Both the position numbers and the translations under genes were made by a program. A stretch of 6,607 bases of DNA from Spirochaetia bacterium (lineage in GTDB: Bacteria > Spirochaetota > Spirochaetia > Sphaerochaetales > Sphaerochaetaceae): contig SABI01000138.1 in NCBI GenBank assembly GCA_009929055.1, positions 1-6,607 of the forward strand, given 5' to 3'. The notes beneath the pieces were generated by a model that searched no databases, was not told the DNA's origin, and saw only the letters and a list, made by a program, of their open reading frames with translations. Below are positions 1 to 6,328 of this stretch, in pieces (position 1 is the first letter of the stretch; each line of letters begins with the position of its first letter).

Positions 1-185
1 CCTAAGAATAAGAATCCTGAAAATAATCCTCCATAGAGTTCTTCACTCCCACCACTTGTATATTGATTAAAGGTTGTTCTCAGTATTGCCAGTCCCCCAA
101 CGATAGATATGATGGTGATAGCATATACAATTAATGATCTTTTTGATTCTATAAATTCTTTTTTTATTAGGTATAACAATCTCAT
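1..185 (-). CDS. ABC-2 type transporter membrane subunit, N-terminal fragment (cut by window edge)
   Basis: Only the first 61 or so residues are present; the gene runs off the left edge. It opens with MRLLYLIKKEFIESKRS, a short amphipathic and basic cytoplasmic segment typical of ABC-2 export permeases. A hydrophobic helix follows at about residues 18-37 (core IVYAITIISIVGGLAIL). After a polar stretch rich in Gly and Ser, a second hydrophobic segment begins near the edge (GGLFSGFLFLG). Its ATG (185-183) overlaps the TGA of the upstream ATPase gene as ATGA, so the two are very likely translationally coupled and form one transporter. The substrate cannot be told from this fragment. The family call rests mainly on the position next to the ATPase and on the N-terminal pattern. 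Confidence 0.75.
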   Translation of the reverse strand, partial: MRLLYLIKKEFIESKRSLIVYAITIISIVGGLAILRTTFNQYTSGGSEELYGGLFSGFLFL

Positions 186-1021
186 AGAGAACCTCCTTGT
201 GAAAGTGAAGAAAATAGCTCGGGTTGTGTAATAACTGCATTAAATAAGAATTCAATATCAATAGCTACATCTTCATCCTCTGCCTCTCTTTTGGTGAGGT
301 AGATATATCCTAGAGCATTCTTTTCGCTGTACATGGCCCCAAGAGGAGGGGTCGCACTCCTTTTAATAGTGTAAGAGGAGTTGATTTCCATTAAGGTACT
401 ATTAAGAACAACTCGATTGTTATGGACAATTATTATTGGGTCAATTAATTGATCCATATCCCGAACTTGATGAGTACTTATAATAAACGTTCTATTATCG
501 CTCATTGCTGAAGCAACAATTTTTCGAAACTGACTTTTAGAAGGAATGTCTAACCCGTTTGTTGGTTCATCGAAAATCACAAGGGGAGTGTTTGTCGCTA
601 GTGCGAAAGAGAGGAGGAATTTTCTTTTCTGCCCAAAGGAGAGCTTATTGAGAGATGATTTCTCATTAAGTTGAAATTCATGGAGGTAACTCATCATCTC
701 TTCTTTATTAAAAAGGGGGTAAAAAGGGGCATAAAGGGAAATAAATTCATCAATTCTTAAGCTAGGAAGGTATAACTCTTCACTCACATAAAATATGTTA
801 CTCAATAATGAAGCACTTCTTTTTGAGGGATCTTCTTTACCTATTTCAATACTTCCTTGTTTTGGAAATATTTGCCCTGTTAAAAGTTTTAACAAAGTAG
901 TCTTTCCTGCTCCATTAAGACCTAATAGTCCATAAATATTCCCTTTTTCTATAGTGAGGTTAAGATTTTTGAAAAGGGGTTGTTTATCATATTGAAACAT
1001 TAAATTTTTTATTTTTACCAT
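182..1021 (-). CDS. ABC transporter ATP-binding protein (ABC-2 export type)
   Basis: This 279-residue cytoplasmic ATPase would power the membrane subunit encoded just downstream. All the hallmark motifs are visible: Walker A GLNGAGKT (residues 34-41), signature LSFGQ (127-131), Walker B LVIFDEP (147-153), D-loop NGLD (155-158) and switch His184 in STHQ. The Q-loop position reads YVSEE, so a Glu (about residue 81) stands where Gln is usual, a variant seen in some export ATPases. Residues from about 215 onward form a C-terminal extension ending in a FNAV segment, a pattern I associate with ATPases of GntR(YtrA)-linked ABC-2 operons. The start is well supported: AGGAGG lies 5 bases before the ATG. 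The gene ends in an ATGA overlap with the permease gene. Transported substrate unknown; drug, peptide or lipid export are all possible. Confidence 0.93.
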   Translation of the reverse strand: MVKIKNLMFQYDKQPLFKNLNLTIEKGNIYGLLGLNGAGKTTLLKLLTGQIFPKQGSIEIGKEDPSKRSASLLSNIFYVSEELYLPSLRIDEFISLYAPFYPLFNKEEMMSYLHEFQLNEKSSLNKLSFGQKRKFLLSFALATNTPLVIFDEPTNGLDIPSKSQFRKIVASAMSDNRTFIISTHQVRDMDQLIDPIIIVHNNRVVLNSTLMEINSSYTIKRSATPPLGAMYSEKNALGYIYLTKREAEDEDVAIDIEFLFNAVITQPELFSSLSQGGSL

Positions 1022-1026
1022 GCCTT

Positions 1027-1032
1027 CCTCCT
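1027..1032 (-). promoter_or_regulatory. Strong ribosome binding site of the ABC ATPase gene
   Basis: Read on the minus strand this is AGGAGG, a full match to the anti-Shine-Dalgarno core, 5 bases before the ATG at 1021-1019. It fixes the start of the ATPase gene. Confidence 0.85.
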
Positions 1033-1038
1033 GTGTCG

Positions 1039-1060
1039 GTGTCTTACATAACTAATACAC
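1039..1060. promoter_or_regulatory. Inverted repeat operator, GntR/YtrA-like, overlapping the ABC operon promoter
   Basis: GTGTCTTA (1039-1046), six spacer bases, then TAATACAC (1053-1060): 8-base arms with a single mismatch. The repeat covers the -10 box (1052-1057) and the probable transcription start of the ABC operon, the right place for a repressor. GTGT...ACAC arms of this kind are known for GntR regulators of the YtrA subfamily, which commonly control ABC-2 transporter operons. The repeat is seen; the identity of the binding protein is inferred. Confidence 0.6.
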
Positions 1061-1080
1061 TAGGTTGGAGCTTTTGTCAA
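1052..1080 (-). promoter_or_regulatory. Sigma70-type promoter of the ABC transporter operon
   Basis: On the minus strand a perfect -35 TTGACA (1080-1075) is followed by a 17-base spacer and the -10 TATTAG (1057-1052, 4 of 6 matches). Transcription would start near 1045, giving a short leader of about 24 bases that includes the AGGAGG ribosome binding site. A weak -10 next to a perfect -35 and an overlapping inverted repeat fits a repressible promoter. Confidence 0.7.
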
Positions 1081-1145
1081 GAGTATTTTATTTTCTCATC
1101 TAATTCACATTGTATAAATATTTTTCTGTATTTTGGATGGTTCTC

Positions 1146-1177
1146 TTGATAAACTATATCAATCCTTTATTTATAAA
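1146..1177 (+). promoter_or_regulatory. Candidate promoter and inverted repeat upstream of the DUF898-like gene
   Basis: TTGATA (1146-1151) resembles a -35 box and TATAAA (1172-1177) a -10 box, but their spacing of 20 bases is longer than the ideal 17, so the pairing is weak. TTGATA also forms a perfect 6-base inverted repeat with TATCAA (1157-1162) around a 5-base centre, which could be an operator. The surrounding 1081-1200 is very AT-rich and holds no gene. Low confidence. Confidence 0.25.
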
Positions 1178-1207
1178 ATAAATAATGAGTACAATAAATT
1201 TGTTTGA

Positions 1208-1214
1208 AGAGGAG
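1208..1214 (+). promoter_or_regulatory. Ribosome binding site that decides the start of the DUF898-like gene
   Basis: AGAGGAG ends at 1214. It is 11 bases before the ATG at 1226 but only 2 bases before the in-frame GTG at 1217. Two bases is too close for initiation, so the ATG is preferred although its spacing is on the long side. Confidence 0.55.
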
Positions 1215-1225
1215 AAGTGGGTAAC

Positions 1226-1567
1226 ATGGAGAGAGTAGATATTAGTATTAACCAAAGTGTAAGAGGACCCTCTTATTTTGATGGGGGATTGTTGTCTTTA
1301 ATAGGATGGAATATTCTTGGGTTCTTGATAATAATCCTCACAGCCGGAATTTGTTATCCATGGGCTCTATGCATGGTTTATGGGTGGGAAACCAATCATA
1401 CAGTAATAGAAGGGCGCCGATTACAATTTAGTGGTTCTGCGATAGGACTCTTTGGTAATTGGATAAAATGGCTTTTATTAACTATTATTACTATTGGGAT
1501 TTATGCTTTTTGGCTCAATATAGCCCTTAAGAAATGGAAAGTAAAAAATACCTCTTTCATAAACTAA
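1226..1567 (+). CDS. DUF898 (YjgN-like) small membrane protein
   Basis: A 113-residue integral membrane protein, recognised from the DUF898/YjgN pattern: FDGGLLSLIGWNILG, then GICYPWALCMVYGW, then HTVIEGRRLQFSG, LFGNWIKW and TIGIYAFW. The function of the family is not established. Two hydrophobic helices are expected at about residues 32-53 and 82-101. Residues 18-59 and 68-109 align to each other without a gap over 42 positions (13 identities by my count, including F, G, T-x-G-I and two W), so the protein is a tandem duplication. YjgN itself, as I recall it, is several times longer; this is a minimal form. It is divergent from the ABC operon and about 200 bases before the two-component genes, so it is probably its own unit. 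The ATG at 1226 is chosen over the GTG at 1217 because of ribosome binding site spacing. No convincing terminator follows. Confidence 0.82.
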   Translation: MERVDISINQSVRGPSYFDGGLLSLIGWNILGFLIIILTAGICYPWALCMVYGWETNHTVIEGRRLQFSGSAIGLFGNWIKWLLLTIITIGIYAFWLNIALKKWKVKNTSFIN

Positions 1568-1696
1568 CGAGAGAGTTCTTCCACTTTCATGACTTAGACT
1601 AATGAGAGAGGTTAAGGTTTTTCATGTGGAAACGTACATTCTTATTCGCTCATACAATCTATATTTCGATGTATTTTATTTCGAGATTAGAAAACA

Positions 1697-1713
1697 TTTA
1701 CCGTATCTTTACC
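1697..1713 (+). promoter_or_regulatory. Candidate direct-repeat binding site for an OmpR-type regulator
   Basis: TTTACC occurs at 1697-1702 and again at 1708-1713, exactly 11 bases apart, about one helical turn. OmpR/PhoB-family regulators bind such tandem half-sites as head-to-tail dimers. The site lies about 45-60 bases before the likely transcription start of the response regulator gene, a usual place for an activator, so autoregulation is possible. Six-base repeats in AT-rich DNA can arise by chance. Confidence 0.3.
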
Positions 1714-1744
1714 TAAAAATAATTCTCCCTACATAAAAAGTGTG

Positions 1745-1750
1745 TATACT
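1745..1750 (+). promoter_or_regulatory. Candidate -10 box of the two-component operon
   Basis: TATACT matches the sigma70 -10 consensus at 5 of 6 positions, but no good -35 lies 16-18 bases upstream, which would fit activator dependence. Transcription would begin near 1757, just before the AAAGGA ribosome binding site, giving a very short leader. The rest of 1568-1744 holds no gene and no clear terminator hairpin. Confidence 0.35.
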
Positions 1751-1757
1751 TAGGTTG

Positions 1758-1763
1758 AAAGGA
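1758..1763 (+). promoter_or_regulatory. Ribosome binding site that decides the start of the response regulator
   Basis: AAAGGA sits 6 bases before the ATG at 1770. An in-frame GTG at 1740 has no such site and would add ten residues before the conserved AKIFVVEDN strand, so the ATG is the true start. Confidence 0.75.
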
Positions 1764-1769
1764 AAAGAA

Positions 1770-2480
1770 ATGGCAAAGATATTTGTAGTAGAAGATAATC
1801 AAGGACTTAGTGAAGCAATTACATCATACCTCTCTGTAGAGGGGCATAATGTAGTGTTGTTTGAACGAATTAATGGGTTAGTCGAAGCCGCTGTTATGGC
1901 AGTACCGGACCTTATTGTATTAGATGTGATGCTTCCAGATGGTAATGGATTTTCTGCTGCTAGGGCGATTAAAGAAAAGGTCGATATCCCCATCATGTTT
2001 TTAACAGCTCGTTCAAGTGAATCGGATCGTATAACAGGTTTTGAGCTTGGTGCAGATGATTACGTTGTAAAACCTTTTTCAATGAGGGAATTAGTATTAA
2101 GAGTTCGCTCACTACTATCAAGAACTCATACTAAAAACATAGAGAAAGATGATGTTGTATATACCTATTCTCTTAAAGATGAAGAGGGAAGAATGCATAC
2201 CCTTAGTCTTGATGAATCTTCACATACATGCACTCAAAATGGGACAGAGAAAAAACTTACTGCTACAGAGTGGAAAATTCTTGAATACCTTTCGAGTCAT
2301 CATCATGTATTGATTTCAAGGGAACAAATATTAGGACAGTGTCTCGATTATTTAGCAGATGGGTCACAAAGAAGTATTAATACCCATATTAAGAATATAA
2401 GGGCGAAACTTGATCAACTTAACTGGATAGAAACTGTAAGAGGCTTTGGATATAGATTCATAGGAAATAAGGAAGAATGA
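1770..2480 (+). CDS. Two-component response regulator, OmpR/PhoB family
   Basis: A 236-residue DNA-binding response regulator, acting in the cytoplasm on signals from the kinase encoded next. The receiver domain (about 1-120) has the acidic pair Glu8-Asp9, phospho-acceptor Asp52 in LIVLDVMLPDGNG, Thr79 in LTAR, and Lys101 in KPF, so all residues for phosphotransfer are present. The C-terminal winged helix (about 145-232) shows the family pattern: KLTATEWKILEYL, ISREQIL, a recognition helix at RSINTHIKNIRAKL, and the closing wing ETVRGFGYRF. The linker between the domains (about 121-145) is rather long and charged. The ATG at 1770 is chosen on its AAAGGA site. The stop overlaps the kinase start as ATGA, showing one operon with coupled translation. 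The regulated genes cannot be told from sequence; a direct repeat upstream hints at autoregulation. Confidence 0.95.
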   Translation: MAKIFVVEDNQGLSEAITSYLSVEGHNVVLFERINGLVEAAVMAVPDLIVLDVMLPDGNGFSAARAIKEKVDIPIMFLTARSSESDRITGFELGADDYVVKPFSMRELVLRVRSLLSRTHTKNIEKDDVVYTYSLKDEEGRMHTLSLDESSHTCTQNGTEKKLTATEWKILEYLSSHHHVLISREQILGQCLDYLADGSQRSINTHIKNIRAKLDQLNWIETVRGFGYRFIGNKEE

Positions 2481-3736
2481 CGGTCGTAAAAAAAACTTTT
2501 ATTGTATTTCTCCTCGCTTTCATCATACAAATTACAGTAGTCTCCTCTCTTGTTCTTATTGGTTTTAACATCTCAATATCCCAATGGAAGGAGATGAGAA
2601 ATAGACAAGCATATGAAACTGTCATAAAAATGATGGAAGTAGATAATTCTTTTGATAGCGTTGAGTTCCCAGGCCCTCTCATCATTTTTAATTCCAAGAT
2701 GGAAGTAATACACTCAAATCAACCAAGAATTGGACTCAAAGGACTCCGTGATCCAGTTGTTCCTGTCCACCTTGATGGAAAGATTGTTGGCTATTATTCA
2801 ATGAGAGGGACTGATTTTGATGATGACTTAGCAAACAAAGCATTAATTATGACGATGAGCAGAATCTTACTCATCGCTTTAGGAGTTTCTCTTATTATTT
2901 CTCTTTTGGCAGCTCTCTATTTTTCAAAATCAATTAGTCATCCAGCAGATAAATTAGCAGCACAACTTAAGAAAATGACTATGGGTAATATGGATGAGGC
3001 CGTTTCCATTAGTGGGGACACGGAGTTAGTTCAAATTGGGCAAGCTATTGAAGAGCTAAGACTCCGTCTTATTCACGAGCAAGACCTACGTGCTCAGTGG
3101 GGACAAGATATTGCTCATGATTTAAGAACTCCTGTTGCCTCTATTAGAGCTCAATTAGAAGGGATGAGTGATAATGTCCTCTCTCCTTCGAAAGAGCGAT
3201 TTGAAGCAATGTTGAATGAATTATTAAGAATTGGAACTCTTATCAACGATTTTGAAACACTCATGGTTCTCGAGTCTCCAGAAATTAACGTAAATTTAGA
3301 TATAGTTTTCTTAGAGGATCTTTCTCAAACCTTTAGTGATCGGTTCTCCCATTTGTTGAGTGAAAAAAATATTCAATTTGTTTCAACCTTAGAAGTTTCA
3401 GAAATAGAGGGAGATACATCTCTAATCACCAGGGCTTTGAGTAATCTTATTCTGAATGCATGTCACTACGCAAATGAGGGAAGTACTATTACTCTCCATA
3501 GTTATATACATCCACAAGGGAAAGCCGTAAGTGTTCACAATAGAGGCCTTGTGATTAGTGACGAAGAGAAAGAGAGAATTTTTGATAGATTATATCGGGG
3601 GGAATTTGCCCGAAAGACCCCTGGTTCTGGCCTTGGCCTAACAATTGTTTATCAAATAGCTCAACTACATAAAGCTAAAATCTATGTAGAAAGTAGCCAG
3701 AAACAGGGAACAGAATTTACATTAATTTTTCCTTAA
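2477..3736 (+). CDS. Sensor histidine kinase with HAMP domain
   Basis: A 419-residue inner-membrane kinase, the partner of the response regulator just upstream. Transmembrane helix 1 spans about residues 7-29 and helix 2 about 128-148, enclosing an outside sensor region of roughly 100 residues with no domain I can name. A HAMP linker follows (about 149-202). The dimerisation domain has the H-box DIAHDLRTP with phospho-acceptor His214. The ATPase domain shows the N-box NLILNACHYA (323-332), an F-box-like IFDRLYRGE (368-376), and the G2 box GSGLGL (383-388). The G1 box reads VHNRG, with Asn355 in place of the usual Asp; this is seen in many working kinases of the CusS/BaeS type. It looks intact. 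Its TAA (3734-3736) overlaps the stop of the opposite-strand lipoprotein gene (3733-3735), so no terminator fits between them. Confidence 0.94.
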   Translation: MTVVKKTFIVFLLAFIIQITVVSSLVLIGFNISISQWKEMRNRQAYETVIKMMEVDNSFDSVEFPGPLIIFNSKMEVIHSNQPRIGLKGLRDPVVPVHLDGKIVGYYSMRGTDFDDDLANKALIMTMSRILLIALGVSLIISLLAALYFSKSISHPADKLAAQLKKMTMGNMDEAVSISGDTELVQIGQAIEELRLRLIHEQDLRAQWGQDIAHDLRTPVASIRAQLEGMSDNVLSPSKERFEAMLNELLRIGTLINDFETLMVLESPEINVNLDIVFLEDLSQTFSDRFSHLLSEKNIQFVSTLEVSEIEGDTSLITRALSNLILNACHYANEGSTITLHSYIHPQGKAVSVHNRGLVISDEEKERIFDRLYRGEFARKTPGSGLGLTIVYQIAQLHKAKIYVESSQKQGTEFTLIFP

Positions 3737-5781
3737 TTGTCATTTAATCTTAACAAATACAAACTAGAAGAACCGGTGAGACTCATCATGTTCCCTTTTG
3801 GGGAATATGATAGACTTACATTACTCAAATTATTAAGCGATAACCTGCCACTATCATATGATAGGTCATTTAATAGGCTAAGTGTTTTGATATGCAATTG
3901 TGAATCCATCTCCACACTCCACCCTCTGTCATATAGGTTGTCATAGGTAAGGGCAAATACATGATTATTTGTAGTCCCTACAGTAGAGCGATATAGATAA
4001 TCGGCGGTAGTACCATCAATTGAATAGATATGCATCCCTGAATCTGTAAGTACGTGCACCTTATTTCCTACGTGTTGTGCATGCACTAAAGTACCATAAG
4101 CACTTGAAACTACTGCCTTTCCGCCATATACAACTAATGGCCTCCCATCATATTTGTAGGAGAGAATATAGTGTCGAAATACGTTGTTAGATGGGCTAGA
4201 GACGACAAACTTTGTTCCATCATTCGATAGATGTAATACAGAGGCATCTTGTAACACAGGATTTGTAGGCCCTAAAGAAGCGTTTGGATAAAGAGCTAAA
4301 GTGGCTTCATCATACTTAAAACTTTGCATTTTGTTATTTGCTCTGTTTACGAAAAAGGCATACTTGTTAGCTTTATCTAACACCACGTTTGAGATTGCAG
4401 AAGTCCAGGAATCCCCTATGGTAGGGTCAAAAGACCCTAGTTTAGTTAATGAAGCGTCTTGAGAGCTATACTGATACACAACAACAATAGAGAGATTTTT
4501 TGCTGTAGTAATAACGATATCATCAACAGTATCAATTGCAATATTTGTCACCCCTTGGGTGGGGTAGGGATCGCTTGCCACACTTATCCCATTGCCTGTA
4601 GTTGTATAACTATTAAGAATGATGAGCTCATCATTTACCACATCACACACCTGTAACCCGTTTGAACTTGATATTATCATTTTTCCATCTCTTAAAAATT
4701 GACTATCGGTAATTTGATCGAGAAAATAGAGATTGTTATTTTTATCACGATCCGGGGAGCTTAGAGAGGAGACTATGATTGGGATATCTCCATTTTGAGT
4801 AACAGATGCTTTGAAATGTTTTGTAGTTGAGCCCATATTGCCAATGAGAGTTCCTTGTGCAATAGCATCGAGACGATGAGTTCCTGTATAGGTTGAAAAC
4901 TGTGCAGTAGAGCCTGTGGAAAGATATTCTCCATCTAAATACCATGTTATTTGATAAGAATGAGGCCCCTCTGTTTCATCTTCGAAAGATGCTGTTATTT
5001 GGGTGTGAGGTAGTTCGATATCTGCAACTCCTGTGATAGACCCAAAAATCGACCTTCCAAAATTATTTTGAATAGTTAATCCAGTTGCTTCAGGTGTAGT
5101 CTTTTTAATGATTATATCAACATTCGCTATCGTTTCTTTGCTATCAAGAATTCTAATTACATCAACACCTCCAGTAAGTTTAGTACCATTTGAATAAATT
5201 GAATAGAACATCTCATACACTCCGGCATCAAGAAATGCTTCATACATAGCACTAGAACTCAGTTCAAATATCGTTACCTCTTCACTTACATCTACTAAAG
5301 GTCCTGTTTGTTTCTTAATTCCTAGAGTGAATTCTATGTCGTCAAAAACTTCTTCTCCCCATGAAAATGTAACATCAAGAGAGCCACTACCAATAAGGGT
5401 ATCAATCATAACATCTACGGTATTATTTTTTGTAGAGAGTTGAAAAGTTTTCTCCCCTGTTGCTAATGCAGTCCCTTGTTGATTAATTGCAGTTACTAAT
5501 AGGGTCCACGTTCCTATTACCAGCCCATTAATATCTACTTGTGCACTACTTGTAGTAATCGTTAAGGTTTGATCATTTGGGCCACTACCTTCCAAAATAT
5601 ATCCAAAGATATCTAACCCTTCTCCTATAGGGGAATACATACTCCTTGAATTATTCTGATTAGAAATAGCATCATTTAACCTTACTTTTAAATTTGCAGT
5701 AGTACCTTGCTCTGCGCATCCTACAAATAGTGCGCCACCTATTATCACCATGAGTAAAAATATTGACCTGTACTTTTTCAT
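3733..5781 (-). CDS. Large lipoprotein with Ig/PKD-like middle and propeller-like C-terminus
   Basis: A 682-residue exported lipoprotein with no enzyme motif I can recognise. The signal peptide is MKKYRS, a hydrophobic core, then ALFVGC, with Cys22 as the lipidated residue; the loose lipobox is of spirochaetal style. About 27-225 is beta-rich and repetitive: a segment at 87-126 (L-x-x-GTW... NQQGTALATG... TVDV) recurs in looser form at 183-225 (AGVYE... NGTKLTGG... ANVDI). Similar units occur in repetitive lipoproteins of Sphaerochaeta-like spirochaetes, from memory. About 228-327 is Ig/PKD-like (ITWYLDGEYL, STGSTAQFSTYTG). About 335-682 has regularly spaced strand-turn blocks such as VLDKANKYAFFVNRANN, HLSNDGTKFVVSSPSNN and SYSPKGNMMSLTGSS, suggesting a YVTN/WD40-like beta-propeller. 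A surface binding role is likely but inferred. GGAGGTG 3 bases before the ATG at 5781 fixes the start; an upstream TTG at 5793 is rejected. Confidence 0.85.
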   Translation of the reverse strand: MKKYRSIFLLMVIIGGALFVGCAEQGTTANLKVRLNDAISNQNNSRSMYSPIGEGLDIFGYILEGSGPNDQTLTITTSSAQVDINGLVIGTWTLLVTAINQQGTALATGEKTFQLSTKNNTVDVMIDTLIGSGSLDVTFSWGEEVFDDIEFTLGIKKQTGPLVDVSEEVTIFELSSSAMYEAFLDAGVYEMFYSIYSNGTKLTGGVDVIRILDSKETIANVDIIIKKTTPEATGLTIQNNFGRSIFGSITGVADIELPHTQITASFEDETEGPHSYQITWYLDGEYLSTGSTAQFSTYTGTHRLDAIAQGTLIGNMGSTTKHFKASVTQNGDIPIIVSSLSSPDRDKNNNLYFLDQITDSQFLRDGKMIISSSNGLQVCDVVNDELIILNSYTTTGNGISVASDPYPTQGVTNIAIDTVDDIVITTAKNLSIVVVYQYSSQDASLTKLGSFDPTIGDSWTSAISNVVLDKANKYAFFVNRANNKMQSFKYDEATLALYPNASLGPTNPVLQDASVLHLSNDGTKFVVSSPSNNVFRHYILSYKYDGRPLVVYGGKAVVSSAYGTLVHAQHVGNKVHVLTDSGMHIYSIDGTTADYLYRSTVGTTNNHVFALTYDNLYDRGWSVEMDSQLHIKTLSLLNDLSYDSGRLSLNNLSNVSLSYSPKGNMMSLTGSSSLYLLRLNDN

Positions 5782-5784
5782 AAG

Positions 5785-5791
5785 CACCTCC
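5785..5791 (-). promoter_or_regulatory. Ribosome binding site that decides the start of the lipoprotein gene
   Basis: Read on the minus strand this is GGAGGTG, with the GGAGG core 5 bases before the ATG at 5781-5779. The in-frame TTG at 5793 overlaps this site and so cannot be the start; the ATG also gives a normal signal peptide beginning MKKYRS. Confidence 0.85.
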
Positions 5792-5831
5792 AATAAATAT
5801 ATCGATTGTGTCTACTTATTGCTTCTTTCTC

Positions 5832-5860
5832 TTGAAACAAAATTTCGTTGGTGATATCAC
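5832..5860 (+). promoter_or_regulatory. Candidate promoter of the PTS IIA-antiporter operon, with a small palindrome
   Basis: TTGAAA (5832-5837), 17 bases, then TATCAC (5855-5860) could be a weak sigma70 promoter. It would start transcription at about 5867, practically at the ATG, which means a leaderless message. The -10 lies inside the perfect 10-base palindrome GTGATATCAC (5851-5860). The alternative is a promoter further upstream in 5782-5831, where I see no clear match, with GGTGAT (5850-5855) as a distant ribosome binding site. Both readings are weak. Confidence 0.25.
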
Positions 5861-5867
5861 TATTACT

Positions 5868-6320
5868 ATGAAATTAAAAAATATTTTAAATCCCTCAGTA
5901 ATAAGTACCAACTTAAAGAGTGCTGACAAGGAAGGAGTGATTAAAGAACTCCTTGAGATTCTTATTTCAGCAAAATTAATTCCTTCGAATCAAAAAGAGC
6001 TCGTCTTTAACGATCTTATGGATCGAGAAAAGAAGATGTCTACCGGAATTCAACATGGCGTTGCTATTCCTCATGCTAAAACAAAGGTGGTTAAGAGCCT
6101 CGTTGCTTGTATTGGGGTAAAGGAAAGTGGAGTTGATTTTGCTTCTCTTGATGGAGAGCCTAGCACCATCTTTATTATGACCCTCTCTCCAATTGATAGA
6201 GTTGGACCACATGTCCAATTTTTAGCCGATGTGAGTATGGTGATAAAAGAAGAGAAAGCTAGAAAAGCTATCTTGATGGCAAGAACAGCACAGGATGTTC
6301 TTGAAGTCTTTGGGATATAG
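5868..6320 (+). CDS. PTS EIIA domain protein (fructose/PtsN type)
   Basis: A 150-residue single-domain phosphocarrier of the PTS EIIA-2 (fructose/nitrogen-regulatory) family, cytoplasmic. The phospho-accepting His69 lies in GVAIPHAK and a second conserved His115 in GPHVQFLAD; both are expected at the active site. Length and start (MKLKNILNPS) match the family, so the ATG at 5868 is preferred over an in-frame GTG at 5808 whose 20 extra residues look like leader sequence. The ribosome binding site is poor: GGTGAT ends 12 bases before the ATG. No EIIB, EIIC, HPr or EI gene is in view. The antiporter gene begins 8 bases after its stop, so a regulatory role on cation transport is more likely than sugar uptake; E. 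coli EIIA-Ntr is known to act on potassium transport. A sugar-specific EIIA cannot be ruled out. Confidence 0.92.
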   Translation: MKLKNILNPSVISTNLKSADKEGVIKELLEILISAKLIPSNQKELVFNDLMDREKKMSTGIQHGVAIPHAKTKVVKSLVACIGVKESGVDFASLDGEPSTIFIMTLSPIDRVGPHVQFLADVSMVIKEEKARKAILMARTAQDVLEVFGI

Positions 6321-6328
6321 GGGGAAAT

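Noticed and set aside
67..261. Open frame of 64 codons on the minus strand
   Set aside because: It overlaps the ATPase and permease genes in another frame, has no family pattern, and is a shadow of them.
1575..1632. TTCCAC and GTGGAA arms after the DUF898 gene as a terminator
   Set aside because: The loop is over 40 bases, the stem is only 6 base pairs and no T-run follows the second arm.
1663..1684. Direct repeat ATTTCGA at 1663-1669 and 1678-1684
   Set aside because: Seven bases at 15-base spacing in AT-rich DNA, not in phase with a helical turn and not tied to a clear promoter element.
3789..3807. Hairpin TTCCC-TTTTG-GGGAA as a terminator for the kinase operon
   Set aside because: It has no T-tract on either strand and lies within the lipoprotein coding sequence (the YSPKGN region), so it is most likely incidental.
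4745..4945. Open frame of 66 codons inside the lipoprotein gene
   Set aside because: It is in another frame of a well-supported gene, with an unnatural composition rich in Arg, Tyr and Cys, and no ribosome binding site was noticed.
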